The notes: generated from the letters alone by a model not told the origin. Shown: positions 43,596 through 52,780, numbered from the stretch's first letter. The stretch is 64,000 nt of DNA from Paenibacillus uliginis N3/975 (GCF_900177425.1 NZ_LT840184.1:1515487-1579486), one strand, 5' to 3'. A program made the numbers and translations.

Positions 43596-44416
43596 TAGCC
43601 AAAAGAACAACGTCCCTTTTCACATATTTGCTGCTGCTCGTTTTGGCGCTTGTAGTGTTATATCCTCTCCTATTTGCCGTGTTTTCTTCGTTTATGACCG
43701 AGCAGGAAGTTTCTAACTTCCCACCGCCGCTTTTTCCATCAAGCTTATACCTGGGGAACTTTGCAGAGGCTGTATCCGGATTTCCGATCGTGCGTTTTAT
43801 TCTGAACAGCTTTATCGTATCCACGGCGATCATGATTTGTCAGGTGATCACATCAAGTCTTGCAGCGTATGCTTTCTCGTTTCTGAAGTTTAAAGGGAAA
43901 GCCTTGCTGTTCGCGCTCTTTCTCTCCACGATGATGATTCCGTGGGAAGTTACAATCATTCCGAATTACTTGACGATCAAGGATTGGGGCTGGATGGACA
44001 GTTATCAAGGCCTCATTGTGCCGTTTATGGCAGGCGCATTCGGGGTGTTTCTGCTGCGGCAGTTTTTCCTCCAGCTTCCGGGGGAGCTGTTTGATGCAGC
44101 AAAGATTGATGGCTGTGGTCACCTGCGTAATTATTTTTCCATGGTGATTCCGCTGTCACGTTCGGCCATTGCCACTCTGGCGGTATATGTGTTCTTAACC
44201 CACTGGAATCATTACTTGTGGCCGCTCCTGATCACGAACAAAGCATCCATGCGAACAGTTCAGATCGGGGTGGCGATGCTGCAGCATGCCGAGGTTATGT
44301 CGTGGAACCTGATATTGGCCGGAGTCACACTGGTACTGCTACCATCCTTTATATTGCTGGCTTTCGGAGTCAAACAACTGGTGCGCGGCATTACGGCTGG
44401 CGCGGTCAAAGGGTAA
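43592..44416 (+). CDS. Sugar ABC transporter permease, MalG type
   Basis: 274 residues, six predicted helices, EAA loop FDAAKIDGCGHLRNYFSMVIP, and C-terminus VRGITAGAVKG. The start overlaps the previous stop (ATGA), indicating translational coupling. The IIPNYLTIKDWGWMDSYQGL segment is typical of CUT1 permeases. Confidence 0.92.
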   Translation: MIAKRTTSLFTYLLLLVLALVVLYPLLFAVFSSFMTEQEVSNFPPPLFPSSLYLGNFAEAVSGFPIVRFILNSFIVSTAIMICQVITSSLAAYAFSFLKFKGKALLFALFLSTMMIPWEVTIIPNYLTIKDWGWMDSYQGLIVPFMAGAFGVFLLRQFFLQLPGELFDAAKIDGCGHLRNYFSMVIPLSRSAIATLAVYVFLTHWNHYLWPLLITNKASMRTVQIGVAMLQHAEVMSWNLILAGVTLVLLPSFILLAFGVKQLVRGITAGAVKG

Positions 44417-44493
44417 CTTTTGGTGATTCGCCTGTCTACCAGTCAGGCTTGTCATATAAGTGGATGATTTAAAAAGGGGAGGAAAATGAAGAG

Positions 44494-45867
44494 ATGGGAA
44501 AAATGAGATGGGTCAGTCTGCTGCTCGCCACCATGATGCTGCTCATAACGGCCTGTAATGTAAACATGGGCGAGGAAAAAAAACCACAGCCAACCGATAA
44601 CAAGCCTGGGACCGAAACGGAAGTGAAAGCCGGGACGCAGAAGGTCGTGTTCTGGCATGCGATGGGCGGGGCCAATACGAAGGTTGTTGACCAGCTCGTA
44701 GCTAACTTTAATGAATCCCAGGATAAGGTACAGGTTGAAGCTGTGTACCAAGGCAACTATGACGATTTATTAAGCAAGCTGAAGGCGTCCATGGGAACCA
44801 ATGATGGACCATCTGTTGTGCAGATGTACGAAATCGGTAGCCGGTTCATGATCGATTCCAAGTTGATCAAACCGATGCAGGATTTTATCGACACGGACAA
44901 ATGGGATGTCAGTCAGCTGGAGTCGAACATCAGCGGATATTATACATTTGATAACAAGCTATACTCCATGCCGTTCAATACGTCGAATCCGATTTTGTAC
45001 TATAACAAGGATTTGTTCAAGGATGCGGGGCTGGATCCTGAAAATCCACCAAAAACGTTTGAAGAACTGAAAGAAGCAGCGGACACAATTTCGAAAAAAG
45101 GAAAAGCGGTTGGTGCAAACTTCGCGATTTACGGCTGGTTTATGGAACAGTTGTTTGCGAACCAAGGTGCAGAATATGTGAACAACGGCAACGGCCGGGA
45201 CGGACTCGCTACCGAATCGCTTGTGAATACCGAGGCTGGTGTGAAAGTGCTGACCTGGTGGAAGGACCTGATCGATACGAAGGCGGCTAACAACTTGGGA
45301 CGTAAAACGGACGATTCCAAGAAAGCATTCTCTGCTGGTCAGGTGGCTATGATTCTCGATTCCACTGCAGCCTTGAAAGGGTTGGTTGACAGCAGCACAG
45401 GTAAATTTGAAGTAGGTACGGCATTTCTTCCTAAACCGGCAGATGCCAAGGATGGTGGAGTTATCGTTGGCGGCGCCAGTCTGTGGATGATGAACAACCG
45501 TCCGGACGAGGAGCAAAAAGCGGCGTGGGAGTTTATCAAGTTCCTGACTTCTCCTTCACAGCAAGCGTACTGGCATATCAATACCGGTTACTTCCCGATT
45601 ACAACCAAAGCGTATGAGGAAGAAAGCGTGAAGGAAAACCTGAAAAAGTTCCCGCAGTTCCAAACAGCGATTGATCAGCTGCACCAAACGAAATTGAACA
45701 AAGCTACGCAGGGGGCGGTGATGGGAGTATTCCCGGAAGCGAGACAGATTGTCGAAGGTGCGATTGAAGAGGTGCTCAACAACAAAAAATCACCACAGCA
45801 GGCTCTGGATGATGCGGCAAAAGAAATTACGTCCAAAATCCAAGATTACAATCGTACAGTGAAATAA
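44494..45867 (+). CDS. Sugar ABC transporter substrate-binding lipoprotein (UgpB-like)
   Basis: 457 residues, lipobox LITAC (Cys21), Lys/Pro/Thr-rich linker. KVVFWHAMGGANTKVVDQLV, FNESQDKVQVEAVYQGNYDD and MPFNTSNPILYYNKDLF resemble glycerol-3-phosphate or sugar binders of the UgpB type; LTSPSQQAYWHINTGYFPIT is a diagnostic late block. GGGGAGG ribosome site. With glpD elsewhere in the window, glycerol-phosphate or glycerophosphodiester uptake is possible but not shown. Confidence 0.92.
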   Translation: MGKMRWVSLLLATMMLLITACNVNMGEEKKPQPTDNKPGTETEVKAGTQKVVFWHAMGGANTKVVDQLVANFNESQDKVQVEAVYQGNYDDLLSKLKASMGTNDGPSVVQMYEIGSRFMIDSKLIKPMQDFIDTDKWDVSQLESNISGYYTFDNKLYSMPFNTSNPILYYNKDLFKDAGLDPENPPKTFEELKEAADTISKKGKAVGANFAIYGWFMEQLFANQGAEYVNNGNGRDGLATESLVNTEAGVKVLTWWKDLIDTKAANNLGRKTDDSKKAFSAGQVAMILDSTAALKGLVDSSTGKFEVGTAFLPKPADAKDGGVIVGGASLWMMNNRPDEEQKAAWEFIKFLTSPSQQAYWHINTGYFPITTKAYEEESVKENLKKFPQFQTAIDQLHQTKLNKATQGAVMGVFPEARQIVEGAIEEVLNNKKSPQQALDDAAKEITSKIQDYNRTVK

Positions 45868-45878
45868 CATGTTCGTGA

Positions 45879-45916
45879 GAAGCTCTTCCCGATTTCGATT
45901 CGGGGAGAGCTCTTTT
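45879..45916 (+). terminator. Terminator of the fourth importer operon
   Basis: AGCTCTTCCCGA / TCGGGGAGAGCT with a following T-rich run. Confidence 0.85.
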
Positions 45917-46054
45917 GTTGGAAAGATATCATTTAAATCGTCGATGTCTCAATTTGATGAAAGATCGCTTTGTTCACAATTTTCCAATTTAGAAGTAATA
46001 TCATTTTAACGGCGGACTTTGTTTTTAGATCAATCTTCGAGAAGGAGGCACACT

Positions 46055-47368
46055 ATGACAGAACGAATTCCATGCAAAAACCAAGGCTGTTCAGCAACGA
46101 TATTGCCGAACACAGCTGCAAGAACCGGCGGTTATTGCATGCCGTGCAAGCAGGAGATGGAACGGAAAGAAAGGCAGCGTTATATCGAACAAAATCGCAG
46201 AGATGTGGACTTGTATGCGGGAATAACGGATCCGGTGGAAATCCTCAAGATTATGTATCATCATCCCCCGTATGATCCCTTGATTCATTACGTCCCTTAC
46301 AAATGGAACAAGGAAAAAATTTATCTGTCCTTGACATCGGAGGATGTCAGCAGGATGCTGAATTATGCGATGGATCTGTTGGATTCAGGAGAAAAGGACA
46401 CGGTGCAGGACATCTTGTTATCGCTAGTTTGCTATAAGAATATGTCGATTGCTGATTATATCCCTAAGCTGATGGAACATGAAATATATTACCCAGGGAT
46501 ATTGTTTAAGGATGCGTCCAAGGAAGTTCGGGATCAATTGCTGGATCAGATACATCATGATCAGGAACACCGTAACCATCTGTTACTGGCTTTGGCTTGG
46601 ATTGGCGATGAAAAGGTCGTGCAATGTTTTCATCATTGGCGGCAGTCGCCACCGAAATGGGCTAAGGAACTCTTTGTATCTCCTGAGTGTTATTCACAAG
46701 AGGCAGGCTGGGAGCTTACCAAGAGTGGGGAGCTCCGGAATTTATTTCACTCCTGCAGCTACGCTGTAGAGAAGGTAGAAGCTGAGGATCATTCCGTTAG
46801 GACAATCAATAAACCTGCAATCTTTCTGGAGACTGACTCATCGACCTGTCCATGGTGCGGCAGCAGATTAACGACACTTGTTGATTTGGAAGTTAATCAG
46901 CCTTCACTTCACTTTTTGGGTTTAGGTGGAGATAGAGAGGGCAAGACGCTCAAAGTAAACACCTGTGTCAGTTGCAGTTCTTACCATACGATATATATGG
47001 ACATTGATAGGAACGGAGAGAGCAGATGGAGCACAGCAAATCAAAGGCCCGAATATTTGCCGGACTTGGAACTGGATGATTATGATGATCAAAATATCCA
47101 TGCGGGTAAACATTTGAGATTAGCCAGCAAGCCTCGCAATAGGTATCATGCCGCAGACTGGACGCTTGAGCCCATCATTTCACAAATAGGCGGACATCCC
47201 TCCTGGATTCAGGACGCTGAATATCCGGCTTGTTCCTGCTGCTCTGAAAGCATGACTTTTATTGGGCAGTTGGATTGGGGGGAGGTTGAGGAATACGGTG
47301 AGGGAATCTATTATATGTTCTTATGTTCAGATTGCAGGGTCACCGCGACACTATTTCAGCAAACATAA
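46055..47368 (+). CDS. DUF1963-like protein with two zinc-binding Cys pairs
   Basis: 437 residues from ATG 46055, seven bases after AAGGAGG. N-terminal Cys cluster (CKNQGC...GGYCMPCKQE), a helical middle region, a CPWCGSRL zinc motif near 270, then a C-terminal part of DUF1963 (YwqG) character: IGGHPSWIQDAEYPAC, CCSESMTFIGQLDW, YYMFLCSDCRV. DUF1963/YwqG-like proteins are frequent in immunity neighbourhoods of polymorphic toxins. No toxin gene is adjacent. Cytosolic; function unassigned. Confidence 0.7.
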   Translation: MTERIPCKNQGCSATILPNTAARTGGYCMPCKQEMERKERQRYIEQNRRDVDLYAGITDPVEILKIMYHHPPYDPLIHYVPYKWNKEKIYLSLTSEDVSRMLNYAMDLLDSGEKDTVQDILLSLVCYKNMSIADYIPKLMEHEIYYPGILFKDASKEVRDQLLDQIHHDQEHRNHLLLALAWIGDEKVVQCFHHWRQSPPKWAKELFVSPECYSQEAGWELTKSGELRNLFHSCSYAVEKVEAEDHSVRTINKPAIFLETDSSTCPWCGSRLTTLVDLEVNQPSLHFLGLGGDREGKTLKVNTCVSCSSYHTIYMDIDRNGESRWSTANQRPEYLPDLELDDYDDQNIHAGKHLRLASKPRNRYHAADWTLEPIISQIGGHPSWIQDAEYPACSCCSESMTFIGQLDWGEVEEYGEGIYYMFLCSDCRVTATLFQQT

Positions 47369-47433
47369 CTTGAATGTAAACCGCCAAGAATGACTGTTTT
47401 TACATAGAACCTTATTGGAGGAAGTTAGTACAC

Positions 47434-47619
47434 ATGAATTATGTAATTGACGGTGATACCAATTTTATGGGGATCGTAAATGCCGATCGTTATACATCCT
47501 TTGTAGATTCAGATTGGGATTTGGATTTGGATATGCTGCGGCAACATGTTGCAGAGGAAATGAAGAAAGGCAATGTCATCGTCTGGCAGCTTACCTCGGA
47601 AGGTGTTGAGGTGGATTAG
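47434..47619 (+). CDS. Small acidic protein, unknown
   Basis: 61 residues, GGAGG 12 bases upstream. Starts MNYVIDGDTNFMGIVNAD and continues RYTSFVDSDWDLDLDMLRQH, then VIVWQLTSEG. The compact sequence without low complexity suggests a genuine gene, possibly the N-terminal part of a longer relative. Neighbours are the DUF1963-like gene and a hairpin repeat. No family recognised. Confidence 0.6.
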   Translation: MNYVIDGDTNFMGIVNADRYTSFVDSDWDLDLDMLRQHVAEEMKKGNVIVWQLTSEGVEVD

Positions 47620-47653
47620 GGGCAAGAGTGATTGTAGGAACGATTTGTATATA

Positions 47654-47722
47654 CGTAGCGTCTTAAAACAGACAAAGGGGAGTCCCGGGTCGATAGACCT
47701 TTTGGACTCCCTGTCTTTTTTG
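47654..47722 (+). repeat. Structured dispersed repeat, copy C (also acts as terminator)
   Basis: CGTAGCGTCTTAAAAC, then CTTTTG after 29 bases; outer arms GGGGAGTCC / GGACTCCC, inner GGTC-GATA-GACC, and a T tract (47716-47721). It lies between the convergent genes 47434 and 47748. Confidence 0.78.
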
Positions 47723-47747
47723 TTGGTGAAGTACTTCACTGCTTCTG

Positions 47748-48902
47748 TTAATTCTCATTCAATGCCTCTGCCGCTAGTTGATTTAGTACCGTGTTATCCA
47801 TCGGGGGATTATGCAATCCTGCACGGATGTCACGGTAGTAACGTTCTAGCGGAAAATCCTTGGACAGACTTGATCCGCCTACGATGCGCATAGCCAGATC
47901 CACAACGGATAAAGCATGGTTGGTCACAGTGTATTTAGCGAGTCCAAGCTGTGCCCGCATGGATGATCGGGCGGAAGGGTCGCGGTCCCACCGATCAGCA
48001 GCTTCATACATGACCGTTCGGGCAATGCGAAGTTCACTTTCCATTTTTCCAATGGACTGTTGCACGGTTGGAAGGGTGGCAATGGAAGCTTGAACACTGC
48101 TTGGTTTATAGGATTTGGCATATTCCAGAGCAAAATCTCTCGCAGCAAGGGCAATGCCCATGTAGCATGCCGGAATGTGAAGAAGCCATCCGCCGCCGTC
48201 ATCGGTTCCCTTACCAGTAATCCGGGCATTGTCGGCTGCAAAAGCTTCGTGTAACACAACATCATGACTTCCGGTGCCGCGCATACCAAGCGTATTCCAA
48301 GTCTCATCGATGGTGGTACGGTCACTCTGATCAATGAGAAATTCTCCAATTGTGTCTTCCTCTGGAACATAGGCGGTTACGACGAATCGATCTAGTATCG
48401 GAGAGAGTGTGCTGAATGTTTTACGGCCCGAGATATGCCATCCGCCTTCAGTCCGCACAGCGGTCGTTTCGGGTTTGCCACCGCGACTGGGGCTGCCCGT
48501 ACCAGCTTCACTGGCGAACACGTTCATCATAGCGCCTTGAGCTACGACGTCCCTGCACAGATCCGCATACAATGCTTCCGGCCATTTTTCGGCCGTTCTT
48601 AGATGAAGCATTTGGCCCAGATGCCATCCTACGGCCAAAGCCGTAGAGCCATCGCCGTAAGCGAGCCGCTCCTGCACCTGTACCATCTCGTACAGCGTAA
48701 TTTCATCACCGCCGTATTGGCGGGGGACGGTTAGTTTCATATAGCCCGCCTGCCGAAGATCGTTAAAATTTTCAAAAGGAAAGCTTCCTTTTGTATCGTG
48801 GATCGGTGCTCTTTTTGCAAAGCGTTCGGCCAAGACATCCACCTGTTTCAATCGCTCACGCTCCGCCTCACTTCGTATATAATAATCGATAAAACGAGTC
48901 AT
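47748..48902 (-). CDS. Acyl-CoA dehydrogenase family flavoprotein
   Basis: 384 residues, with GGAGTG before the start. Acyl-CoA dehydrogenase fold: N-terminal helices, ERLAYGDGSTALAVGWHL, MNVFASEAGTGSPSRGGKPE, the FAD-side GGWHISGRKTFSTLSPILD, TWNTLGMRGTGSHDVVLHEA, and C-terminal IVGGSSLSKDFPLERYYRDI. The catalytic Glu of classical dehydrogenases is not obvious, and the branch resembles flavin-dependent monooxygenase-like members. Single minus-strand gene separating the two halves of the accessory island. Substrate unknown. Confidence 0.85.
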   Translation of the reverse strand: MTRFIDYYIRSEAERERLKQVDVLAERFAKRAPIHDTKGSFPFENFNDLRQAGYMKLTVPRQYGGDEITLYEMVQVQERLAYGDGSTALAVGWHLGQMLHLRTAEKWPEALYADLCRDVVAQGAMMNVFASEAGTGSPSRGGKPETTAVRTEGGWHISGRKTFSTLSPILDRFVVTAYVPEEDTIGEFLIDQSDRTTIDETWNTLGMRGTGSHDVVLHEAFAADNARITGKGTDDGGGWLLHIPACYMGIALAARDFALEYAKSYKPSSVQASIATLPTVQQSIGKMESELRIARTVMYEAADRWDRDPSARSSMRAQLGLAKYTVTNHALSVVDLAMRIVGGSSLSKDFPLERYYRDIRAGLHNPPMDNTVLNQLAAEALNEN

Positions 48903-49120
48903 GGTATGTCACTCCTTCTCGGATCGTATCAATGCATACATTTTATCATAAGAATGAAATAATCCCCAGAAAGCAGGTTGTGTTAAACGGGATTGTAGTT
49001 GTCTGGATTTGCTTATTTTCACAAAACTAGTTCCAAAGACGCCGAAAGAACTCAAAAAATCCCGCTGATTTTTGCGGATATTGATCATTATTTCGTGAAT
49101 GCTCAAATACTAGCTTTTTA

Positions 49121-49146
49121 AAACGGGCATAAAGCCCGCTTTTTTG
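49121..49146 (+). terminator. Hairpin with T tract in the 376-bp spacer 48903-49278
   Basis: CGGGC-ATAAA-GCCCG followed by TTTTTT. No gene reads into it from the left on the plus strand, so its client is unclear. The rest of the spacer shows a weak promoter (TTGTAA ... TACTAT, about 49196-49226) for the next gene. Confidence 0.55.
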
Positions 49147-49278
49147 TATACCACCAGACCTGTTGTGTTCTGTAATGCACCTTCTATATACTTTTTGTAA
49201 GGGGTGCTACCGAAGCTTTTACTATACTACTAGGAATGAATGCTTATATGGAATAACCATTAGGAGGATCAAATCATC

Positions 49279-49878
49279 ATGAAATCTACCATCTGCGATC
49301 TTATGGCAGAGCTGGACGAGTTGCTTGAGGACAAGGTGTCGGAGGATCTTAAAGATTTACATCGGAGTTATAAGCTGGGAAAAGGTGCAAGCGAGGAAAG
49401 CCTGGACCAATTCGAGAAGAAATTCGGGGTGAAACTGCCTGATGATTTCAGAGGTTTTTACGGCCTTAAGGATGGCAGTGGTTATGCCTTTCATATTTTG
49501 TATCCGGGAGATGAACTGGATGAGGAGTTCACTCCGTTTTATCTGATGAGCCTTGAGGAAATGGAAGAAACGAAGTCATATTTCTGTGAGCGGGATGAGC
49601 GCTTGGATGAGTATTATTCTAAGGAAGAAATCAGCAAGCTGGACCCCGAGATCAAGCCGTTTCTTTTTCATAAACAATGGTTTCCTTTTGCATCCATGGC
49701 GGGAGGCTCACTTTACTTAATGCTGGATTTCGATCCGGCGGAGTCCGGAGATTATGGGCAAGTCATTGTATACGTACATGACCCGGATTTTATCTATTAT
49801 GTGGCGAAATCTTTTACCGAACTGTTGAAGGAATCCAACCACAATTTGAAAACGAATATTGAAGAGATAGAGTACTGA
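49279..49878 (+). CDS. SMI1/KNR4 (SUKH) family protein
   Basis: 199 residues, AGGAGG ribosome site. SUKH pattern: ASEESLDQFEKKFGVKLPDD, FRGFYGLKDGSGYAF, FTPFYLMSLEEMEE, KQWFPFASMAGGSLYLMLDF, GQVIVYVHDP. Bacterial SUKH proteins are mostly immunity proteins against nuclease toxins. No toxin is adjacent. First gene of a same-strand run to 53310; the next start lies 21 bases after its stop. Confidence 0.88.
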   Translation: MKSTICDLMAELDELLEDKVSEDLKDLHRSYKLGKGASEESLDQFEKKFGVKLPDDFRGFYGLKDGSGYAFHILYPGDELDEEFTPFYLMSLEEMEETKSYFCERDERLDEYYSKEEISKLDPEIKPFLFHKQWFPFASMAGGSLYLMLDFDPAESGDYGQVIVYVHDPDFIYYVAKSFTELLKESNHNLKTNIEEIEY

Positions 49879-49899
49879 TTGAATACGGGAGGAAAAAGA

Positions 49900-51213
49900 A
49901 TGAATTGGTTGAATCAAGAAACCGCAGCTGCTTGGCGTTCGGAAGGACATCGTTATGCCAGGGAGATCAACGAGTATGTCCGGCTCGGAATGGAATCAGG
50001 ATGGGACAAGAAATTGAAAGAGCCGGAGAACGATTCCCGCAGTAAACTTGCAGCAGATGTCTGGAAGATGATTCGGGAAGCGAACAAGGCAGGAGAGGTG
50101 GAACAGCTCCGTCAAGAGCTACCTGCGGCAACATGGCCGCTGGTTGATAGTTACAGGGAGGATACACAAGCAATAAAGTCTATTTCATTTGTAGGTGAAT
50201 CATCTGTCATCTTCCGTGCCGGAACTTCTTGGGAAGAGGGGGCTGTCTATACAGCTGGCAAGCATGGGATTTGCAAGATGCCGGAGTTAAGCTTAGTCGG
50301 ACGCTCTGTCCAAGGCTCTGTATACGCGTTGGTCGGGCCGGACGATATCCGGTTGATTCGTAAGCCGGATGTGCAGCTGCAAGGAGAGGAGCTTGCCGTC
50401 CTTCCTTGGTCAACGATCAAGCGGCAGCTGAAGGAAGAGATGCCGAATCTGGAGACACTTGCGGATTGTGAGCGGCCGGATCAGATTATTGAGGAAGTCA
50501 TTCCTTTTTCCGATGGGAGTGGACTGCTACTGGTTAGCAGTGAGGGCATTTATTTGATCGGGAAGGACCGGACGCAGCTGCTTCATCCAAGTGCCAGCGA
50601 GCTTGAAGAAAACGAAATGGACAATACCTCCATCGCTATGGCCCACGGCTCTGTTTCTCCTGATGAGCGGTGGCTCGCTTTCGGAAGTCAATCGAGTGAT
50701 CATCTGCTACTGGACCGGAGTACTGGAAAGGTGCATAGCATTTATCCAGAGTCGAGTTATCCGCATTACAGCGTATTTACTCATGACGGACAGCAGGCAT
50801 GGTTCAATTCCTGTCATTTTTATAATGGCTCGACTATAAGGGTTCCACTCGATGAAGTGTTATCGGGAGCATCCGATAAGAGGGAGGAATGGCCGCTGGC
50901 GGAGGACGGTGCTAGGGTATATGCGGCAGGAGTACTTTCTGACGGCGTTGTGCTGGGGGATGCCTACGGTTATTTACGTATGATTGATGTAGAGGGAGCG
51001 GAGCTGTGGCGTCATTTTGTAGGCAGTACGATTTCCGGGATGGCCGTTTCGGATGATGAAGGCGTGTTGGCTGTTGGTACTTACGGTGGAATGCTTCATC
51101 TGCTTGATCTCCGGGCGGAATCAATGGATGAGTACAGCATTGGAACCGGAACGATCCGGGAGCTAGGACGATATGTCGTATGGAAGAGTGAAGCGGAGCC
51201 TCTGCGGTGGTAG
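49900..51213 (+). CDS. Beta-propeller-like (WD40-type) hypothetical protein
   Basis: 437 residues from ATG 49900, seven bases after GGGAGG. Helical N-terminal 90 residues, then repeating blade-like strands: SISFVGESSVIFRAGTSWEE, MAHGSVSPDERWLAFGSQSS, HLLLDRSTGKVHSIYPE, GVVLGDAYGYLRMIDVEG, AVSDDEGVLAVGTYGGMLHL. No signal peptide. Probably a cytosolic protein-interaction scaffold of the accessory cluster; function unknown. Confidence 0.75.
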   Translation: MNWLNQETAAAWRSEGHRYAREINEYVRLGMESGWDKKLKEPENDSRSKLAADVWKMIREANKAGEVEQLRQELPAATWPLVDSYREDTQAIKSISFVGESSVIFRAGTSWEEGAVYTAGKHGICKMPELSLVGRSVQGSVYALVGPDDIRLIRKPDVQLQGEELAVLPWSTIKRQLKEEMPNLETLADCERPDQIIEEVIPFSDGSGLLLVSSEGIYLIGKDRTQLLHPSASELEENEMDNTSIAMAHGSVSPDERWLAFGSQSSDHLLLDRSTGKVHSIYPESSYPHYSVFTHDGQQAWFNSCHFYNGSTIRVPLDEVLSGASDKREEWPLAEDGARVYAAGVLSDGVVLGDAYGYLRMIDVEGAELWRHFVGSTISGMAVSDDEGVLAVGTYGGMLHLLDLRAESMDEYSIGTGTIRELGRYVVWKSEAEPLRW

Positions 51214-51244
51214 CAGAGAACATGAACTAGGGTGGCTTGCAGAG

Positions 51245-51446
51245 ATGAAAAAAGCGACGATTATAGCTGCTATCCTTGGCGTGACAATGCTTGGATTGGT
51301 TATGGGCGGTGGAGGATATTATCTGCTGCTTCGACCGGAAATGGAACATTTATTTTTAGAGCGTCCGCTGTTGTTTATCGTTATGATCGCTGGATGGATC
51401 GGACTTTGTAGGAATTATAGTAGGCTTTTCTGCGGTATGGTTGTAG
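51245..51446 (+). pseudogene. Small two-helix membrane protein, probably frameshifted
   Basis: From ATG 51245: MKKATIIAAILGVTMLGLVM (helix one), then LFIVMIAGWIG starts a second helix. In this frame the helix breaks and translation runs to 51643 through the next gene. A shift of frame near 51395-51407 continues the helix as FVGIIVGFSAVWL and stops at 51446, just before the next ribosome site. The intact product would be about 66 residues. Either a real frameshift or a sequence error. Confidence 0.6.
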
Positions 51447-51479
51447 GCTGTTCTCGCCTAAGGGGAAGGAGGAAGGACG

Positions 51480-52106
51480 ATGCAGCGTTTTGTAGACGAG
51501 CTCGGATATCCATATTCGTTCTGTTATGTTCTCCATCAGGGAGGACAAGTGGCCGTGAAGTGTCCGGATTGTCGTGGTCTTGCTTACATATACGGAACAG
51601 AATGCTTGAAGGAAGTAAGATGCACGAATTGTTTTTATCATGAGAAGGAAAAAGAGCAATTCCGTCATACAGCCAGTGGTGTGTGCGGGACGTGTGAAAG
51701 ATGGTTTAATGAGGAACTGCATGATGACAAACAGCTTGCCCATAAGCATATTCATATTCCATGTCCTCATTGCGGCGCTTTTAATCAGGTAGCGGTAGAG
51801 CAAAAAACCGGATCACGGGTGTATCGTACCGATATTCAGGATGGAAAGGATCCTGTGTTTCATTTGGAGCTTTATTATCTCGATTATTTGCGCGGTAAAC
51901 CAGTATGGGCGGTGAATCGGGATCATTTGAATTATTTGTTGTCGTACCTGTCGGCCACGCTTCGCGAGAAACCTGTCGGTGCCATGAAATGGACAGCTTC
52001 CTATTCAGTGCCCAAATATATGAAGGAAGCGAAGAATAGAGATGCGGTCGTTAAGATTTTACGGAAATTGCAGCAAAAAGCTCCGGTCAAAACGCAGGAT
52101 GGATAG
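51480..52106 (+). CDS. Zinc-ribbon protein with four CxxC pairs
   Basis: 208 residues, GGAGG ribosome site. Four CxxC pairs (VKCPDCRG, VRCTNCFY, GVCGTCER, IPCPHCGA) within the first 110 residues should bind two zinc ions. The C-terminal half is helical (YYLDYLRGKPVWAVNRDHLN, YLLSYLSATLREKPVGAMKW). Family not named here; the C-terminal part resembles uncharacterised phage-like or accessory zinc proteins. Member of the same-strand cluster. Confidence 0.75.
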   Translation: MQRFVDELGYPYSFCYVLHQGGQVAVKCPDCRGLAYIYGTECLKEVRCTNCFYHEKEKEQFRHTASGVCGTCERWFNEELHDDKQLAHKHIHIPCPHCGAFNQVAVEQKTGSRVYRTDIQDGKDPVFHLELYYLDYLRGKPVWAVNRDHLNYLLSYLSATLREKPVGAMKWTASYSVPKYMKEAKNRDAVVKILRKLQQKAPVKTQDG

Positions 52107-52135
52107 AAACACCGATTATAAAGAGGAGAGAAAAC

Positions 52136-52780
52136 ATGAGGAGAAGAAACCCGGTTTTGAAATTGATCTTGTTTATCGTCGTGGGGATTCTGCTCATTCC
52201 GACCTTTTTCATAGCCCGTTCTTTCGGTGTATTCCAGAAGGAAATGGTGCTGACGAAATACAAGCTCGCTGTTGAGGAAGATGGTAAATTGTATGATGCC
52301 TGGCCGCTCTTCGGCAGCTTTGCAGCGGTAGATAAGAGGGGAGATGACAGGACCTTTTATTATCGGATTGAAGATAGCAGTACTCATTATCTGTTCCAGC
52401 TGGCTTATGGAAAATATGAGACCGTTCCATCAAAGGAAAATCCTTTTATGGCAGGTAACGCCCGGTATGATATGGATGCCAAATTCGTCGAGAAGGAGTA
52501 TACCAACGCCAATGATTACACGGAGACGTACGTCTTCTATAATAAGCAAAAAGAGCCGGTCTACCGTTATAATCCAGAGGATAAAGCAGATAAGGCGTAC
52601 ATTAAATCAATCATCGCGGCAGGCATGACACGAAACAGCGTCAATGGCGGAAGTAGTGCAGCAAAAGACCCTTATCTAAACGTTACCCGATTGTTCAGGG
52701 ATAAGCTGGAGATCGAGGTCAAGGTGGAACTGGATGAGGAGAACAAGCTGGCCATTCTTTCGATGGAACCGTTGAAGTAA
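52136..52780 (+). CDS. Single-pass membrane hypothetical protein
   Basis: 214 residues, GAGGAGAG ribosome site. Basic N-terminus then one helix (LKLILFIVVGILLIPTFFIA, about 8-27), the rest extracytoplasmic (YDAWPLFGSFAAVDKRGDD; FYYRIEDSSTHYLFQLAYG). Not a lipoprotein. Probably co-transcribed with its neighbours (29 bases from the previous stop). Unknown function. Confidence 0.72.
   Translation: MRRRNPVLKLILFIVVGILLIPTFFIARSFGVFQKEMVLTKYKLAVEEDGKLYDAWPLFGSFAAVDKRGDDRTFYYRIEDSSTHYLFQLAYGKYETVPSKENPFMAGNARYDMDAKFVEKEYTNANDYTETYVFYNKQKEPVYRYNPEDKADKAYIKSIIAAGMTRNSVNGGSSAAKDPYLNVTRLFRDKLEIEVKVELDEENKLAILSMEPLK

Noticed and set aside
44959..45516. 185-residue minus-strand open frame
   Set aside because: Antisense to the UgpB-like gene, Arg/Phe-rich; a shadow frame.
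48909..49106. 65-residue minus-strand ORF upstream of the acyl-CoA dehydrogenase gene
   Set aside because: No clear ribosome site, lies in the promoter region, and its sequence shows no family pattern.
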